Assembly (NCBI GenBank): GCA_012730035.1
Contig: JAAYBQ010000203.1
Coordinates: forward strand, 1 to 38,781
Source: Spirochaetota bacterium
GTDB taxonomy: Bacteria > Spirochaetota > UBA4802 > UBA5550
Direction: 5' to 3'
DNA length: 38,781 bases
Position numbers and translations under genes: made by a program. Under the pieces are notes generated by a model. It was not told where the DNA came from. It did no database searches and was given only the letters and a program-made list of their open reading frames with translations. Positions 15,666 to 24,291 of this stretch are shown here, piece after piece (position 1 is the stretch's first letter; each line of letters opens with the position of its first letter).

Positions 15666-18035
15666 TCAATAAACTATTTCAAGCACCTCGTCGAAGTAAT
15701 TAACAAAGTGCGCGTCCAGCCCCTTCTTTATATAATCGGGGAGTTCATCAAAATCCTTCTTGTTCTCATAAGGGTATATTATGGTCTTTACCTTTGCCTT
15801 TTTTGCAGCAATGGTCTTCTCCTTGACACCGCCTATTGGAAGCACCTTTCCGGTAACAGTAAGCTCACCGGTCATGGCAACGTTCTTTTTAACCGGCCTG
15901 TTCCTGGCAAGCGAGTAGAGCGATGTGGCCATGGTTATACCTGCCGACGGTCCGTCCTTTGGTGTGGCTCCTGCCGGTACATGCAGGTGTATCATGTGCC
16001 CCGGAAAGAACTTGGGATCAATGCCGTAATCATCAGTCCTGGACTGAATATAGGTATAGGCTATCTCTGAGGATTCACGCATTACATCCTTAAGCTGGCC
16101 GGTCTGTTTAAAACCTTTGGTCTGGGATGGTATGGCTGTCGATTCAACATAAAGGGTTGTTCCGCCCATGCTTGTCCATGCAAGCCCCATGACCACGCCG
16201 GGGATGCGTTTATCATAGAGCGACTCATCTGTAAACCTTGGCTTGCCAAGGAATTCCTCAAGGTTCTTTGCTGTAACGCTGATTGCTTCAGTGTTACCTT
16301 CGGCGAAGCGCCTGGCAGCCTTGCGCATAACCTTCTTTATGTTATTCTCCAGGCTGCGGACACCTGCCTCGCGCGCATAACCGTCAATCATGGCCTTAAT
16401 GGCATCGTTGTCAATCTTGACCGCGCCTTTAGCCAGCCCGTGTTCACGCAGCTGCTTATCCACAAGGTACTTGCGGGCTATCTGGAGCTTCTCCTCGAGA
16501 ATGTATCCCGAAAGCTTCATTATCTCCATCCTGTCAAAAAGCGGGGCCGGGATTGTATCCATCTGGTTGGCCGTGGCGATAAAGAGTATGTTTGAAAGGT
16601 CAAAGCGCACATCCAGGTAATGATCAAGAAAGTTGTTGTTCTGCTCCGGGTCGAGCACCTCGAGAAGCGCAGATGCCGGGTCACCCTGGAAGCTGGCGCC
16701 GATCTTGTCGATCTCGTCCAGCATTATTACGGGGTTTGCCACATCCACGGTTTTAAGGCTCTGTATGATTTTACCCGGCATCGCGCCTATATAGGTACGC
16801 CTGTGCCCTTTGATCTCTGCCTCGTCGCGCATTCCGCCAAGGGAGAACCTGAAGAACTTTCTGTTAAGAGCCTCGGCAACGGATTTACCTATAGAGGTCT
16901 TGCCCACTCCGGGAGGCCCTATAAAGCAAATGATTGATCCGGATATGTTACCTTTCATTTTTCCGGTTGCGATAAACTCGAGGATCCTTTCTTTTATATC
17001 ATCAAGGCCGTAGTGATCACGGTCAAGCACCTTGCGCGCCTTGGCTATGTCGTAATTATCTTCGGAATAAACTCCCCATGGCAGGGATGTAAGCCAGTCA
17101 AGGTAGTTGCGGCTTACCCCGTACTCTGCTGAATGAGGTTCCAGGAGCCTCATCTTGTTCATCTCTTCATCGATTTTCTTCGCAGCCTCTTCGGTCAGCT
17201 TCAGTTTTGCTATCCTCTGCTCGAACTTTTCTATTTCTGAGGACTTCTCGTCCTTTTCAAGGCCAAGCTCCTTCTTGATCTCCTTAAGCTGCTCCTTAAG
17301 GAAGAACTCCTTCTGCTGTCTGGATATCTTCTCTTCGATCTGCTGTGTGATCTTCTTCTGCAGTTTATTAAGCTCTATCTCCTTTTTCAGAAGTATAAGC
17401 ACCTTTTTAACACGCTGCCTAACATCAAATGTCTCAAGGATGTCCTGGATCTCACCCGACTCTGCCGATGTCATGGAAGCCACAAAATCAGCCAGCTTGC
17501 CCGGATCCTCGACACTGAACCTGTTCAGAAAAAGCTTCAGCTCCTCCTGGAAAAGCGAGTTGGTCTTAATGAGATCCTTGACCGAACTTATAATGGCCAT
17601 GGAGTAGGCCTTCATTTCATCCGTGGGCCTGAACTCATCCTCGTAATAATTTTCAACATTCCATCGGATTACTGGTCCGTTCTGCATTACCTGTTTCAGG
17701 GTGAACCTGCCGAGAGCGTTAAGCATAACCTGTACGGTCTTTTCATCGACGGGAGTTATCTTGATAATTTTTACAGCCACGCCCACATTGTAAAGATCCT
17801 CGGACCTGGCCATATCATCATGCTGGTTTTTTATAAGTACAACACCTCCGATCTTGTTGGGTGACTCGAGTATCTCCTGCGCGCTCTCGATCATTATGTC
17901 ACCGGTCAGTATGAGCGGAATCATCATTCCCGGAAAAATAGGCCTCTGCGAGACCGGTATTATTGTCAGGTTCTCGGGCCTGAACTCCTGGGCAAGTATG
18001 AGCTGGTTTTCCACTTTTTTTGCATCATCAGTCAT
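15666..18035 (-). CDS. lon: ATP-dependent protease Lon (LonA)
   Basis: A 789-residue AAA+ serine protease that degrades misfolded and regulatory proteins. The N-terminal substrate domain (about 22-220) begins LTIIPVSQRPIFPGMMIPL. A coiled coil follows (about 220-300). Walker A is GPPGVGKT at 373-380, then Walker B VIMLDEIDKIG. The protease domain holds the catalytic dyad S697 (in DGPSAG) and K740 (in GGVKEK); their 43-residue spacing equals that of E. coli Lon (679 and 722). All catalytic parts are intact. The ATG has GGGGGAA upstream. A short hairpin-like GGAAATTTTTTCC lies upstream, but no known heat-shock operator was recognised. Confidence 0.98.
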   Translation of the reverse strand: MTDDAKKVENQLILAQEFRPENLTIIPVSQRPIFPGMMIPLILTGDIMIESAQEILESPNKIGGVVLIKNQHDDMARSEDLYNVGVAVKIIKITPVDEKTVQVMLNALGRFTLKQVMQNGPVIRWNVENYYEDEFRPTDEMKAYSMAIISSVKDLIKTNSLFQEELKLFLNRFSVEDPGKLADFVASMTSAESGEIQDILETFDVRQRVKKVLILLKKEIELNKLQKKITQQIEEKISRQQKEFFLKEQLKEIKKELGLEKDEKSSEIEKFEQRIAKLKLTEEAAKKIDEEMNKMRLLEPHSAEYGVSRNYLDWLTSLPWGVYSEDNYDIAKARKVLDRDHYGLDDIKERILEFIATGKMKGNISGSIICFIGPPGVGKTSIGKSVAEALNRKFFRFSLGGMRDEAEIKGHRRTYIGAMPGKIIQSLKTVDVANPVIMLDEIDKIGASFQGDPASALLEVLDPEQNNNFLDHYLDVRFDLSNILFIATANQMDTIPAPLFDRMEIMKLSGYILEEKLQIARKYLVDKQLREHGLAKGAVKIDNDAIKAMIDGYAREAGVRSLENNIKKVMRKAARRFAEGNTEAISVTAKNLEEFLGKPRFTDESLYDKRIPGVVMGLAWTSMGGTTLYVESTAIPSQTKGFKQTGQLKDVMRESSEIAYTYIQSRTDDYGIDPKFFPGHMIHLHVPAGATPKDGPSAGITMATSLYSLARNRPVKKNVAMTGELTVTGKVLPIGGVKEKTIAAKKAKVKTIIYPYENKKDFDELPDYIKKGLDAHFVNYFDEVLEIVY

Positions 18036-18140
18036 GTTATTCCCCCGGTAAAACTATTTCTTTACAGTAATTATTCCTGGAAAAAATTTCCATCAGTCTG
18101 CCGGAAAAGTAAAAGCAGACTTCGCGCAATACAGAAACGA

Positions 18141-19067
18141 CTATTTCTTCATTAAATCTTTTATGTTTTTTATGATCAGCTTTCCGGTCTGCCAGTCCCC
18201 CAGTGTAAAAATATAACTGCTTTGTGAAGAAACGGCATAATTAAATTCTTTCTCTTTGCCGGTAAAAACTTTCAGGTCATAATCAATTCCGCCTGACCTT
18301 ATGACCGCTGAGGCATAAAGCCTTCCCAGCTGATTCTGTTTTTTATTTTCAGGATAGCTCACAGCGCGCAACGGCGAAAATATATAAAGTATGTTGCTTA
18401 CGGCTCCGTCATCAAGGGGCCTGTTGTCATAACCCCTGCAGTACCACGATGTCACAGCGGTTGCCTCTTCAGTACCCTTTTCAGGTGCTGCTGCTTTTTT
18501 ATAAAAACTGTAGGTCCTGCCGCCTGAACTGATGGTAAAGGACTCGATCTCTTTGCCCTTGAGGTCAAATATGCGTTTTTCCCTTATGCTCTCAGTTGAA
18601 GGAGTGAATTCCTCGCGCTGTATGCCTGCTGCAAGATAGATTTCAGGCCTGCCGTCCACTCTTACAAAAGCATGATTACTCCTGCCGCCTGCCTTGCCTA
18701 TGACCAGTGTGCGCAGCACTGAATCCCCCTTCTTCACGGTGACTGTAACAGCCTTTTCATCTGTCAGCTCGTACCTGTCATAGGATTTATCCTCGGACAC
18801 AAGATCCGTAATCCGGATGTCACGCACCTTCATTTCAAGGCTGCCCGCGCTGTTGGCATCGGCAGGGTACGCCTCGTTCACCAGCCACTCGCCATCCTTA
18901 ATATAAAGGCGCATGGAATAGTCTTTTGACCTGACCTCTATGGTATCCGCCGGTTCAACCCACTGCCTGAGCTTAGGTATATCCCCTCCGAACTTTATGT
19001 TCTGCAACAGTATAACAAGGGCAAGCAAACCTACTATCCCGAAGCTGATAATTGTATTTCTGCTCAT
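18141..19067 (-). CDS. DUF4340 protein of the Gld-type ABC module
   Basis: A 308-residue protein with one N-terminal transmembrane anchor (IISFGIVGLLALVILLQNI). The periplasmic part fits DUF4340: a repeated domain with WLVNEAYPADANSAGSLEMK, TVKKGDSVLRTLVIGKAG, HAFVRVDGRPEIYLA and a second copy-like half (SWYCRGYDNRPLDDGAVSNI). Such proteins often follow a GldG-like gene and are thought to work with it, but their role is unknown. The start overlaps the gldG-like stop as ATGA. It is the last gene of the four-gene operon. Confidence 0.78.
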   Translation of the reverse strand: MSRNTIISFGIVGLLALVILLQNIKFGGDIPKLRQWVEPADTIEVRSKDYSMRLYIKDGEWLVNEAYPADANSAGSLEMKVRDIRITDLVSEDKSYDRYELTDEKAVTVTVKKGDSVLRTLVIGKAGGRSNHAFVRVDGRPEIYLAAGIQREEFTPSTESIREKRIFDLKGKEIESFTISSGGRTYSFYKKAAAPEKGTEEATAVTSWYCRGYDNRPLDDGAVSNILYIFSPLRAVSYPENKKQNQLGRLYASAVIRSGGIDYDLKVFTGKEKEFNYAVSSQSSYIFTLGDWQTGKLIIKNIKDLMKK

Positions 19068-21184
19068 ATCCTGTCACCACCTGTAAATTCAGTCTCAATA
19101 ATTCTTCGCCTCATGCGGCGCCTTCTCCAGACGACCACTCCGGTAAAAACCACAGAGGCCGGCACAAGCACCATGTTGATCAGCTTGTAAACAAATCTCA
19201 TATCCTCGTCTGTTTTTTCAAGCGGATTATAATCAAGGCTCTTGCTCTTCATCTCGGGCACATAATCCCTGCCTGCCAGGTAATCCACCATGCCGTGAAT
19301 AAATATGTCGTTGGAATAAGCTTCGGCCATACCCTGGTTAGAAAGCATCTTCCTTGCCTGGCTCATTACACCTGAAAGCGTGATATCGCTGCAGCCAACT
19401 ACGATTATACGCGAAGTCCCGGACTCGACCGTGGCATCAAGTCTTACCGACGACGCCATTACCGTGGATTGTTTTTTAGCGCCGCTTACAACAGGCGCAG
19501 CCCTTCCCTTCCAGAAGCTGTCAAAACGCCCCTCTGCAAGAACCGCCACCCTGTAACTTTTAAGCTGCGCGCCGTCAGGCGGAACCATAAAGAGGGGATT
19601 ATTCTGCATACGCCCCTCCATTATCCAGCTCTGCTCCGACGTTGAAGCCAGGTCGGTAAACCTGACCCCCTTTGCCCTGATGTTCTCATCTATTTCAATG
19701 GATGAGGCCTTGGCAACAAGCACAGTGTTAAGGTATCTGGTAATAACCGATTCCCTGCTCAGCCTCTCCCTTGAGATAAGCGGTATCAGGGGATATTCCA
19801 TTATCCTGTCTCCGTAGGTTATGGGCGCTGAGTTCCTGTCGAGCACCCAGTTTTTGCCTATCTTTATTCCGTACGAAGCGAAGAGTTCGTCAAGCCCGGT
19901 CTCAACGGGAAGTACGATAGAACCTCCCATCATCTGCTGCATCTGCTGTTCAATAAAATTGTTCGCGAAATAGATAAGCGCCCTGCCCTGCATAACGTAC
20001 TGGTCTATTCTGTATTTTTCGATGTCAGTAAAGGCTTCCTGCGGCCCGTTTACGATAAGAACACCCGCGTCTGCAGGTATCTCGTCTGAGGCAAGATCAA
20101 CCTCGACCAGTTCATACGACTGCGAGAGCATCTGCTGGAGCAGGCCTGCCCCGTTAAACGAGCGCATGTCGTTAAGTTCAGGTATGCCGTGGCCGCGCAC
20201 GTAGACAATTTTACGGCCCGAACCGAGGATGTCGCCTATTGCAACGTTTATTCTGTCCGAAAGCGTCTCGAGGCCCACAATGGCCATTGTGCCGATCAGT
20301 GTGGGCATCAGATCGAAGTCTATCTTTTTGAACCTGCCGTTCCCTTCAAGCACCATGCCGAAGGGTGTAACGCCTCCGGGCATTCCGCCCGCAGCCCTCC
20401 ATCTGACCGTCGTAAGTCCGAACCTGGCAGAAGGATCCTTTTCCCGTGGCAGCACGGAAGGATCAAGCACCTGGAACCTGAGCTTGTCGTAGTTCATCAG
20501 ATTGTTTTTGTCAACAGCCCTGCGCACAATCTCTTCAAGGCTGTCAATATCCTCTATGCCGAGGCTTAAAACCCGGGGATCAAGGTACAGGGTAAGCATA
20601 AGGTTTTCCTTCATGTTGCGCAGCAGGTCAACCTTTGCGGCCATCTTTTCGATCCTGGATGTTATTTCGTACTCGATACCCACGGTTGTGGCAAGGGCGT
20701 CTATTGTTTCAGTAAGATCCGCGTGCTGTATAACAACAGCCATGTAAACGCTTCTTTTTTTAAGCTGGTCACTCACAAATTCAGTACTTACAACGGGGTT
20801 TATACCGTAATCAGCTGCCTGTGCCTTAAGCTGGTCCTCGGGCACAATTTCATATGAAAAGTACCTGTTGCCGTAAAAGTCATACTCTTCGAGCATGTCT
20901 GCAAGGTAACGCTGCACCGCGACGTGCTCTGCGGGCAGATCCTTTGAGAAGAGAACCTTAATACTCAGTTTTTCGTTAAGGCTGGAGACCACATCTTTGC
21001 TCTTGTCAGTAAGCGAGTAGTTGTTATTCCTGGTCAGGTCTATCCTGAAAGGGAGCGCCGCCATTACAATATTGAACAGTATTATTATAAGTATAACGAG
21101 CATTAACTGTAAGTTTCTCTGGCCGATGTTTAGCCGGGATGAAAGATTCTCCCTGAGCCCGGAAAGTTTTTCACGAATGTTCAT
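19064..21184 (-). CDS. GldG-like ABC transporter auxiliary protein
   Basis: A 706-residue protein with an N-terminal transmembrane helix (about 28-46), a large exported domain and a C-terminal helix (about 672-692) followed by a basic tail (WRRRRMRRR). The opening LTRNNNYSLTDKSKDVVSSL and KVLFSKDLPAE match the GldG / ABC_transp_aux family (a GATase-like fold), as does ADAGVLIVNGPQEAFTDIEKY. In Flavobacterium GldA, GldF and GldG are needed for gliding, but homologous triads occur widely in non-gliding bacteria with unknown substrate. It starts three bases after the permease stop. Confidence 0.85.
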   Translation of the reverse strand: MNIREKLSGLRENLSSRLNIGQRNLQLMLVILIIILFNIVMAALPFRIDLTRNNNYSLTDKSKDVVSSLNEKLSIKVLFSKDLPAEHVAVQRYLADMLEEYDFYGNRYFSYEIVPEDQLKAQAADYGINPVVSTEFVSDQLKKRSVYMAVVIQHADLTETIDALATTVGIEYEITSRIEKMAAKVDLLRNMKENLMLTLYLDPRVLSLGIEDIDSLEEIVRRAVDKNNLMNYDKLRFQVLDPSVLPREKDPSARFGLTTVRWRAAGGMPGGVTPFGMVLEGNGRFKKIDFDLMPTLIGTMAIVGLETLSDRINVAIGDILGSGRKIVYVRGHGIPELNDMRSFNGAGLLQQMLSQSYELVEVDLASDEIPADAGVLIVNGPQEAFTDIEKYRIDQYVMQGRALIYFANNFIEQQMQQMMGGSIVLPVETGLDELFASYGIKIGKNWVLDRNSAPITYGDRIMEYPLIPLISRERLSRESVITRYLNTVLVAKASSIEIDENIRAKGVRFTDLASTSEQSWIMEGRMQNNPLFMVPPDGAQLKSYRVAVLAEGRFDSFWKGRAAPVVSGAKKQSTVMASSVRLDATVESGTSRIIVVGCSDITLSGVMSQARKMLSNQGMAEAYSNDIFIHGMVDYLAGRDYVPEMKSKSLDYNPLEKTDEDMRFVYKLINMVLVPASVVFTGVVVWRRRRMRRRIIETEFTGGDRI

Positions 21185-21187
21185 GGA

Positions 21188-21898
21188 CTATCTCCTCTCC
21201 TCGACAATTTTTATCGTAAGAATAAGCGCGATCGCTATTACAGAGACAAAATAGATTATATCGCGCGTATCAACAATTCCGCGCGCTATGCTCTTGAAGT
21301 GATAATCCGTACCGAGCATGGCTATAAAATTAAGTTTTGCCGGCACAAATCTGGCCACCCAGTCTATACCCCAGAAAAAGAAGCATATTACCCACCCCGT
21401 AATCAGGGCGATTATCTGGTTGCGTGTTACAGACGAGGCCAGGAGCCCGAGAGCGGTATAGGCCCCGGCAAGAAAAATAACTCCGGCATAGCCCCCGATT
21501 ACCGGGCCGTAATCGGGCGAGCCGTTCAGTATAACCGTAAGCAGGTAAATAAGCGTGGGCGAAACCATTATCATTGAAAAAACCAGGCCTGCCAGGAACT
21601 TACCTATAACAACGTCCCGCGTCGAAACAGGTAGTGTCAGGAGTATCTCAAGCGAACCGGTCTGCCTCTCCTCTGAAAAGAGCTTCATTGTTACAGCCGG
21701 TATAAAAAGAAAGAAAAGAAGCGGCAGCAGGTCAAAAAGCCCCCTCATTTCGGCCTGGTTGTTATAGAAAAAAAACATGAAAAAATAGAACCCCGTCACA
21801 GAAAGAAAAACCGTGATTACTATGTATGCTATAGGGTTGTTGAAAAAGGAACGCAGGTCGCGTTTCATAACAGCGAATATTTCATTATATCTGCTCAT
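21188..21898 (-). CDS. GldF-like ABC transporter permease
   Basis: About 236 residues with six predicted transmembrane helices (ABC-2 type). It starts MSRYNEIFAVMKRDLRSFFN, followed by PIAYIVITVFLSVTGFYFF and the conserved PAVTMKLFSEERQTGSLEIL-type segment (positions about 75-95), which is diagnostic for GldF-like permeases. The ATG at 21896-21898 has GGAGG seven bases upstream, inside the end of the ATPase gene, and overlaps it by 14 bases. An ORF extension upstream of this ATG lies entirely in the ATPase gene. Confidence 0.9.
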   Translation of the reverse strand: MSRYNEIFAVMKRDLRSFFNNPIAYIVITVFLSVTGFYFFMFFFYNNQAEMRGLFDLLPLLFFLFIPAVTMKLFSEERQTGSLEILLTLPVSTRDVVIGKFLAGLVFSMIMVSPTLIYLLTVILNGSPDYGPVIGGYAGVIFLAGAYTALGLLASSVTRNQIIALITGWVICFFFWGIDWVARFVPAKLNFIAMLGTDYHFKSIARGIVDTRDIIYFVSVIAIALILTIKIVEERR

Positions 21899-22826
21899 TC
21901 TCGCCTCCGGTGGTAAGCTCCCTGAATATATTCTCAAGGCTCGTGTGCTCCTGTTTCATCTCGTACAATACCCAGCCTTTGCTGCACACGGCATGGAAGA
22001 TATCCGCCCGCGCGTCAGTATCACCTGAGACTGTGACTATGGCCGACGCAAGTTCGCTGTCGTCTATGGCCGCTACGTGGTCTACACCCTGCACTGACCT
22101 GAGCATGGACTCAAGGCCTTCATAACCGGTACCGCTTACGCGAATAATGATACTGCGGTCCCTTCCCGCCGATGACTGCAGTTTAGAGGTGGCATCATCC
22201 GCAACGATTCTGCCCCTGTTTATGATTATCACCTTGCTGCATGTGGCCTCAACCTCGGGGAGAATGTGGGTTGAGAGGATGACAGTTTTTTTCTTTCCCA
22301 GCTCTTTTATAAGATTACGGATCTCGATAATTTCAACGGGATCAAGTCCCGAGGTAGGTTCGTCGAGTATGAGCACGGCGGGGTCATGTATCATAGCATG
22401 GGCAATCCCCACCCTCTGCTTGTAGCCCTTGGAGAGTTCGCTTATGTTTTTATGCATAACCTCCCGTATCCTGCACAGAGAGGCTATCTCCCTGATCCTG
22501 TCAGGGGCATTATCTATTGCCCTCAGTTCAGCTATATAGCAGAGGTAGTCAAACACCATCATGTCGCCGTACAGGGGAGCAGACTCGGGCAGGTAGCCTG
22601 TAATTTTTTTAATACCGATCGGATCCTCCGCTGCATTAACACCGTCATACAGGATTGACCCGCTGTCCGGCTTGAGGTATCCGCTGAGCATGCGCAGGGT
22701 AGTTGTCTTCCCGGCACCGTTAGGCCCCAGAAGGCCCGTTATCTCGCCCTCGTTTATTGTGAAGGATATTTCATCGACCGCCCTGAAATCTCCATAGGAT
22801 CTTGTCAGACCTTTGACTGTTATCAT
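21885..22826 (-). CDS. GldA-like ABC transporter ATPase
   Basis: A 313-residue ATPase. Walker A is GPNGAGKT (34-41), signature LSKGYKQ (131-137), Walker B VLILDEPTSGLDP (151-163), and the H-loop His is in LSTHILPEVE. The C-terminal 80 residues form the usual extra domain of GldA/CcmA-type ATPases (LRSVQGVDHVAAI, then KGWVLYEMKQEHTSLENIF). It is the first gene of gldA-gldF-gldG-DUF4340, with AAGGAGGG well placed before the ATG. A promoter with a palindrome in its spacer lies about 75 bases upstream. Confidence 0.93.
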   Translation of the reverse strand: MITVKGLTRSYGDFRAVDEISFTINEGEITGLLGPNGAGKTTTLRMLSGYLKPDSGSILYDGVNAAEDPIGIKKITGYLPESAPLYGDMMVFDYLCYIAELRAIDNAPDRIREIASLCRIREVMHKNISELSKGYKQRVGIAHAMIHDPAVLILDEPTSGLDPVEIIEIRNLIKELGKKKTVILSTHILPEVEATCSKVIIINRGRIVADDATSKLQSSAGRDRSIIIRVSGTGYEGLESMLRSVQGVDHVAAIDDSELASAIVTVSGDTDARADIFHAVCSKGWVLYEMKQEHTSLENIFRELTTGGENEQI

Positions 22827-22900
22827 TAAAGAAAACCCTCCTTAAAAATCAGCAATTGAGCATTTATTATTTTACGCGAAGTATTATGCAAGCAAGACAT

Positions 22901-22927
22901 TTTATAACAGGCGCGCCTGTAAAACAA
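22901..22927 (-). promoter_or_regulatory. Promoter with palindromic operator before the gld-type operon
   Basis: The minus strand has TATAAA (22901-22906) as -10 and a TTGTTT-like -35 at 22922-22927. The spacer consists almost exactly of the perfect 14-bp palindrome ACAGGCGCGCCTGT (22907-22920). A dimeric repressor bound here would block polymerase. The -35 is poor, so the promoter call is weaker than the palindrome. Confidence 0.55.
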
Positions 22928-22981
22928 CTTAAAAATTACTGTAAAAGTATATAAAAATTTGTTACAAAAACATGCACCGGC

Positions 22982-23009
22982 TAATGTTTTCCGCAGGTTA
23001 TGCCGATAA
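22982..23009 (+). promoter_or_regulatory. Sigma-28 (FliA/WhiG) promoter of the YjfB-like gene
   Basis: TAATGTTT (22982-22989), 12 bases, then a perfect GCCGATAA (23002-23009). The consensus is TAAAGTTT-N11-GCCGATAA, so 15 of 16 bases match with the spacer longer by one. The start codon follows 33 bases later. Confidence 0.75.
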
Positions 23010-23042
23010 TTAAATGTAAAATTCTGCTCACGGAGGAGAAAA

Positions 23043-23222
23043 ATGAATATAACACCCAATCCTGCAGCCGATGCAACGGCCAGAAGCATAGAGGCCATGG
23101 GAAACCTGCTTAAAAACATAACCGCACAGACCATGGGGCTTGAAGACAAAATGCTGAAGGTAAATGTCACAGAAAAGGTAAACGCACCGGGCCTTGGCGA
23201 AAAAGTTGATTTCTGCGCATAA
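23043..23222 (+). CDS. Small YjfB-like putative motility protein
   Basis: A 59-residue ORF starting MNITPNPAADATARSIEAM, with GGAGGAG five bases before the ATG. The C-terminal APGLGEKVDFCA matches the closing P-x-LG-x-x-(I/V)-D-x-x-A motif of the YjfB family (putative motility protein), whose members are about 55-65 residues long. B. subtilis yjfB is known as a SigD-dependent gene; here a near-consensus sigma-28 promoter lies directly upstream, which fits well. The N-terminal half diverges from what I recall of YjfB, so the family call is inference. It has no signal peptide or membrane segment. It is alone, followed by a hairpin, between the divergent gld-type operon and a convergent cyclase. 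Confidence 0.75.
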   Translation: MNITPNPAADATARSIEAMGNLLKNITAQTMGLEDKMLKVNVTEKVNAPGLGEKVDFCA

Positions 23223-23250
23223 ACCTGAGGCTGTTCACAAGCCCGGGTTT
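23221..23250 (+). terminator. Possible terminator after the YjfB-like gene
   Basis: AAACCT pairs with GGGTTT and GGCT with AGCC across a small internal loop, directly at the stop codon. The T-tract is only three long, so this is uncertain. Confidence 0.35.
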
Positions 23251-23314
23251 AGCACCTGAAAATACGCAGCCGCCCCGGTGGCCTCTCCTGCCTTAATCTG
23301 TACGGCAGAACAGT

Positions 23315-23941
23315 CTATTTTTTCAGGACAATACTGTATGCCTCACTTGCTCCGGGAGGAGCCTCGTCAAGTTTTATAAATTCAACATTATCAAGGTCAC
23401 ACATCTTTTTCACTGAACCGGTTACCAGTATCTCCCAGGCCTCAGCAGTGTCCTCCCCCAGCTTGCTTGCGGCATTAACCTCTGCGCCGAAAACGTCCGC
23501 ATCACCTATACGGAGCATAGTGCCGAACCCGAGTCCTATGCAGAGCAGAATCTTCTCCTCTTCAGGCTTGTCCCTGTTGTATTCAATAAGAATCTCCTGC
23601 ATCTTAAGGCTGCATTGGATCGCCTTGTTCACCTTGCGGAAAATTACAAGCAGGCTGTCACCCTCACTTTTAAGAAGTATGCCGTCATGGTCCTCTATTA
23701 CGGGAACAAGCAGTCTTTCAGATTCAAAAATAGTCTGCAGAAAATGAATAATACCGAAGCGGGCAACCCCCCTTGAAAAACCTGAAAGGTCGGTAAACAT
23801 TACGCACCACTCTTCGCCGAAGAGGTCCCATATCCTCTGGTCTATCATATCCTTGTCAGCACCTGGTTTAAGACGTTCCTCGATCAGTTTCTCCAGCCTG
23901 TCCTCTGACGCGCCTGATGCAATAACTCTGCGGTATGCCAT
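23315..23941 (-). CDS. Class III nucleotide cyclase domain protein
   Basis: A 208-residue soluble protein that is almost only a class III cyclase domain. Metal-binding aspartates are D51 (FTDLSGFS) and D95 (KSEGDSLLVIF). K91 and D149 (DVFGAEVN) occupy the adenine-specifying positions, so the product would be cAMP rather than cGMP. N156 of the N-x-x-x-R transition-state pair is present, but the arginine is K160 (VNAASKL). Activity may thus be reduced. No membrane or sensor domain is present; residues 1-45 are helical and unassigned. GAGGAG lies well placed before the ATG. It is monocistronic and convergent with the YjfB-like gene. Confidence 0.85.
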   Translation of the reverse strand: MAYRRVIASGASEDRLEKLIEERLKPGADKDMIDQRIWDLFGEEWCVMFTDLSGFSRGVARFGIIHFLQTIFESERLLVPVIEDHDGILLKSEGDSLLVIFRKVNKAIQCSLKMQEILIEYNRDKPEEEKILLCIGLGFGTMLRIGDADVFGAEVNAASKLGEDTAEAWEILVTGSVKKMCDLDNVEFIKLDEAPPGASEAYSIVLKK

Positions 23942-24237
23942 TTATGTACTCCTCGTAACCGGTATTTTTGCGCTATTAATTTATCTGCCCGGACATTCCG
24001 GACTGCCTGACCTGCCTGTACGAGGCATGCCGGGATAGAGCATGCAGGTTTAACCTGCTGATACCTGTATAGAATCCCGGAATATTTGCGGTGTCAACAA
24101 AAATTGCAGATAGCGCAAATCATACGCATTTACCGGGGCGGATCTATTATTGGCTTTCTTAGACACAATTGACTGTTAAAAAGAATTATTTTAATTTTTC
24201 TGAAAATGTTTGAATACCCGTTGAAATAAGTTCAGTT

Positions 24238-24267
24238 TTGATTATCTTTAATACAGGGATTTATAAA
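24238..24267 (+). promoter_or_regulatory. Promoter of the cytidylate-kinase-like gene
   Basis: TTGATT (24238-24243) and TATAAA (24262-24267) are 18 bases apart, 24 bases before the start codon. A second TTGACT at 24169-24174 lies further upstream with a poorer -10. The rest of 23942-24237 holds no supported gene. Confidence 0.5.
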
Positions 24268-24291
24268 ATTTTTTCGCACAGGAGATACAAT

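Noticed and set aside
18141-22826. Gliding motility apparatus
   Set aside because: Only the ABC triad and DUF4340 are present; no gldB-gldN or spr gene is in the window.
23942-24100. REP element around 24000-24060
   Set aside because: GC-rich with short repeated words, but no inverted repeat with arms long enough to support.
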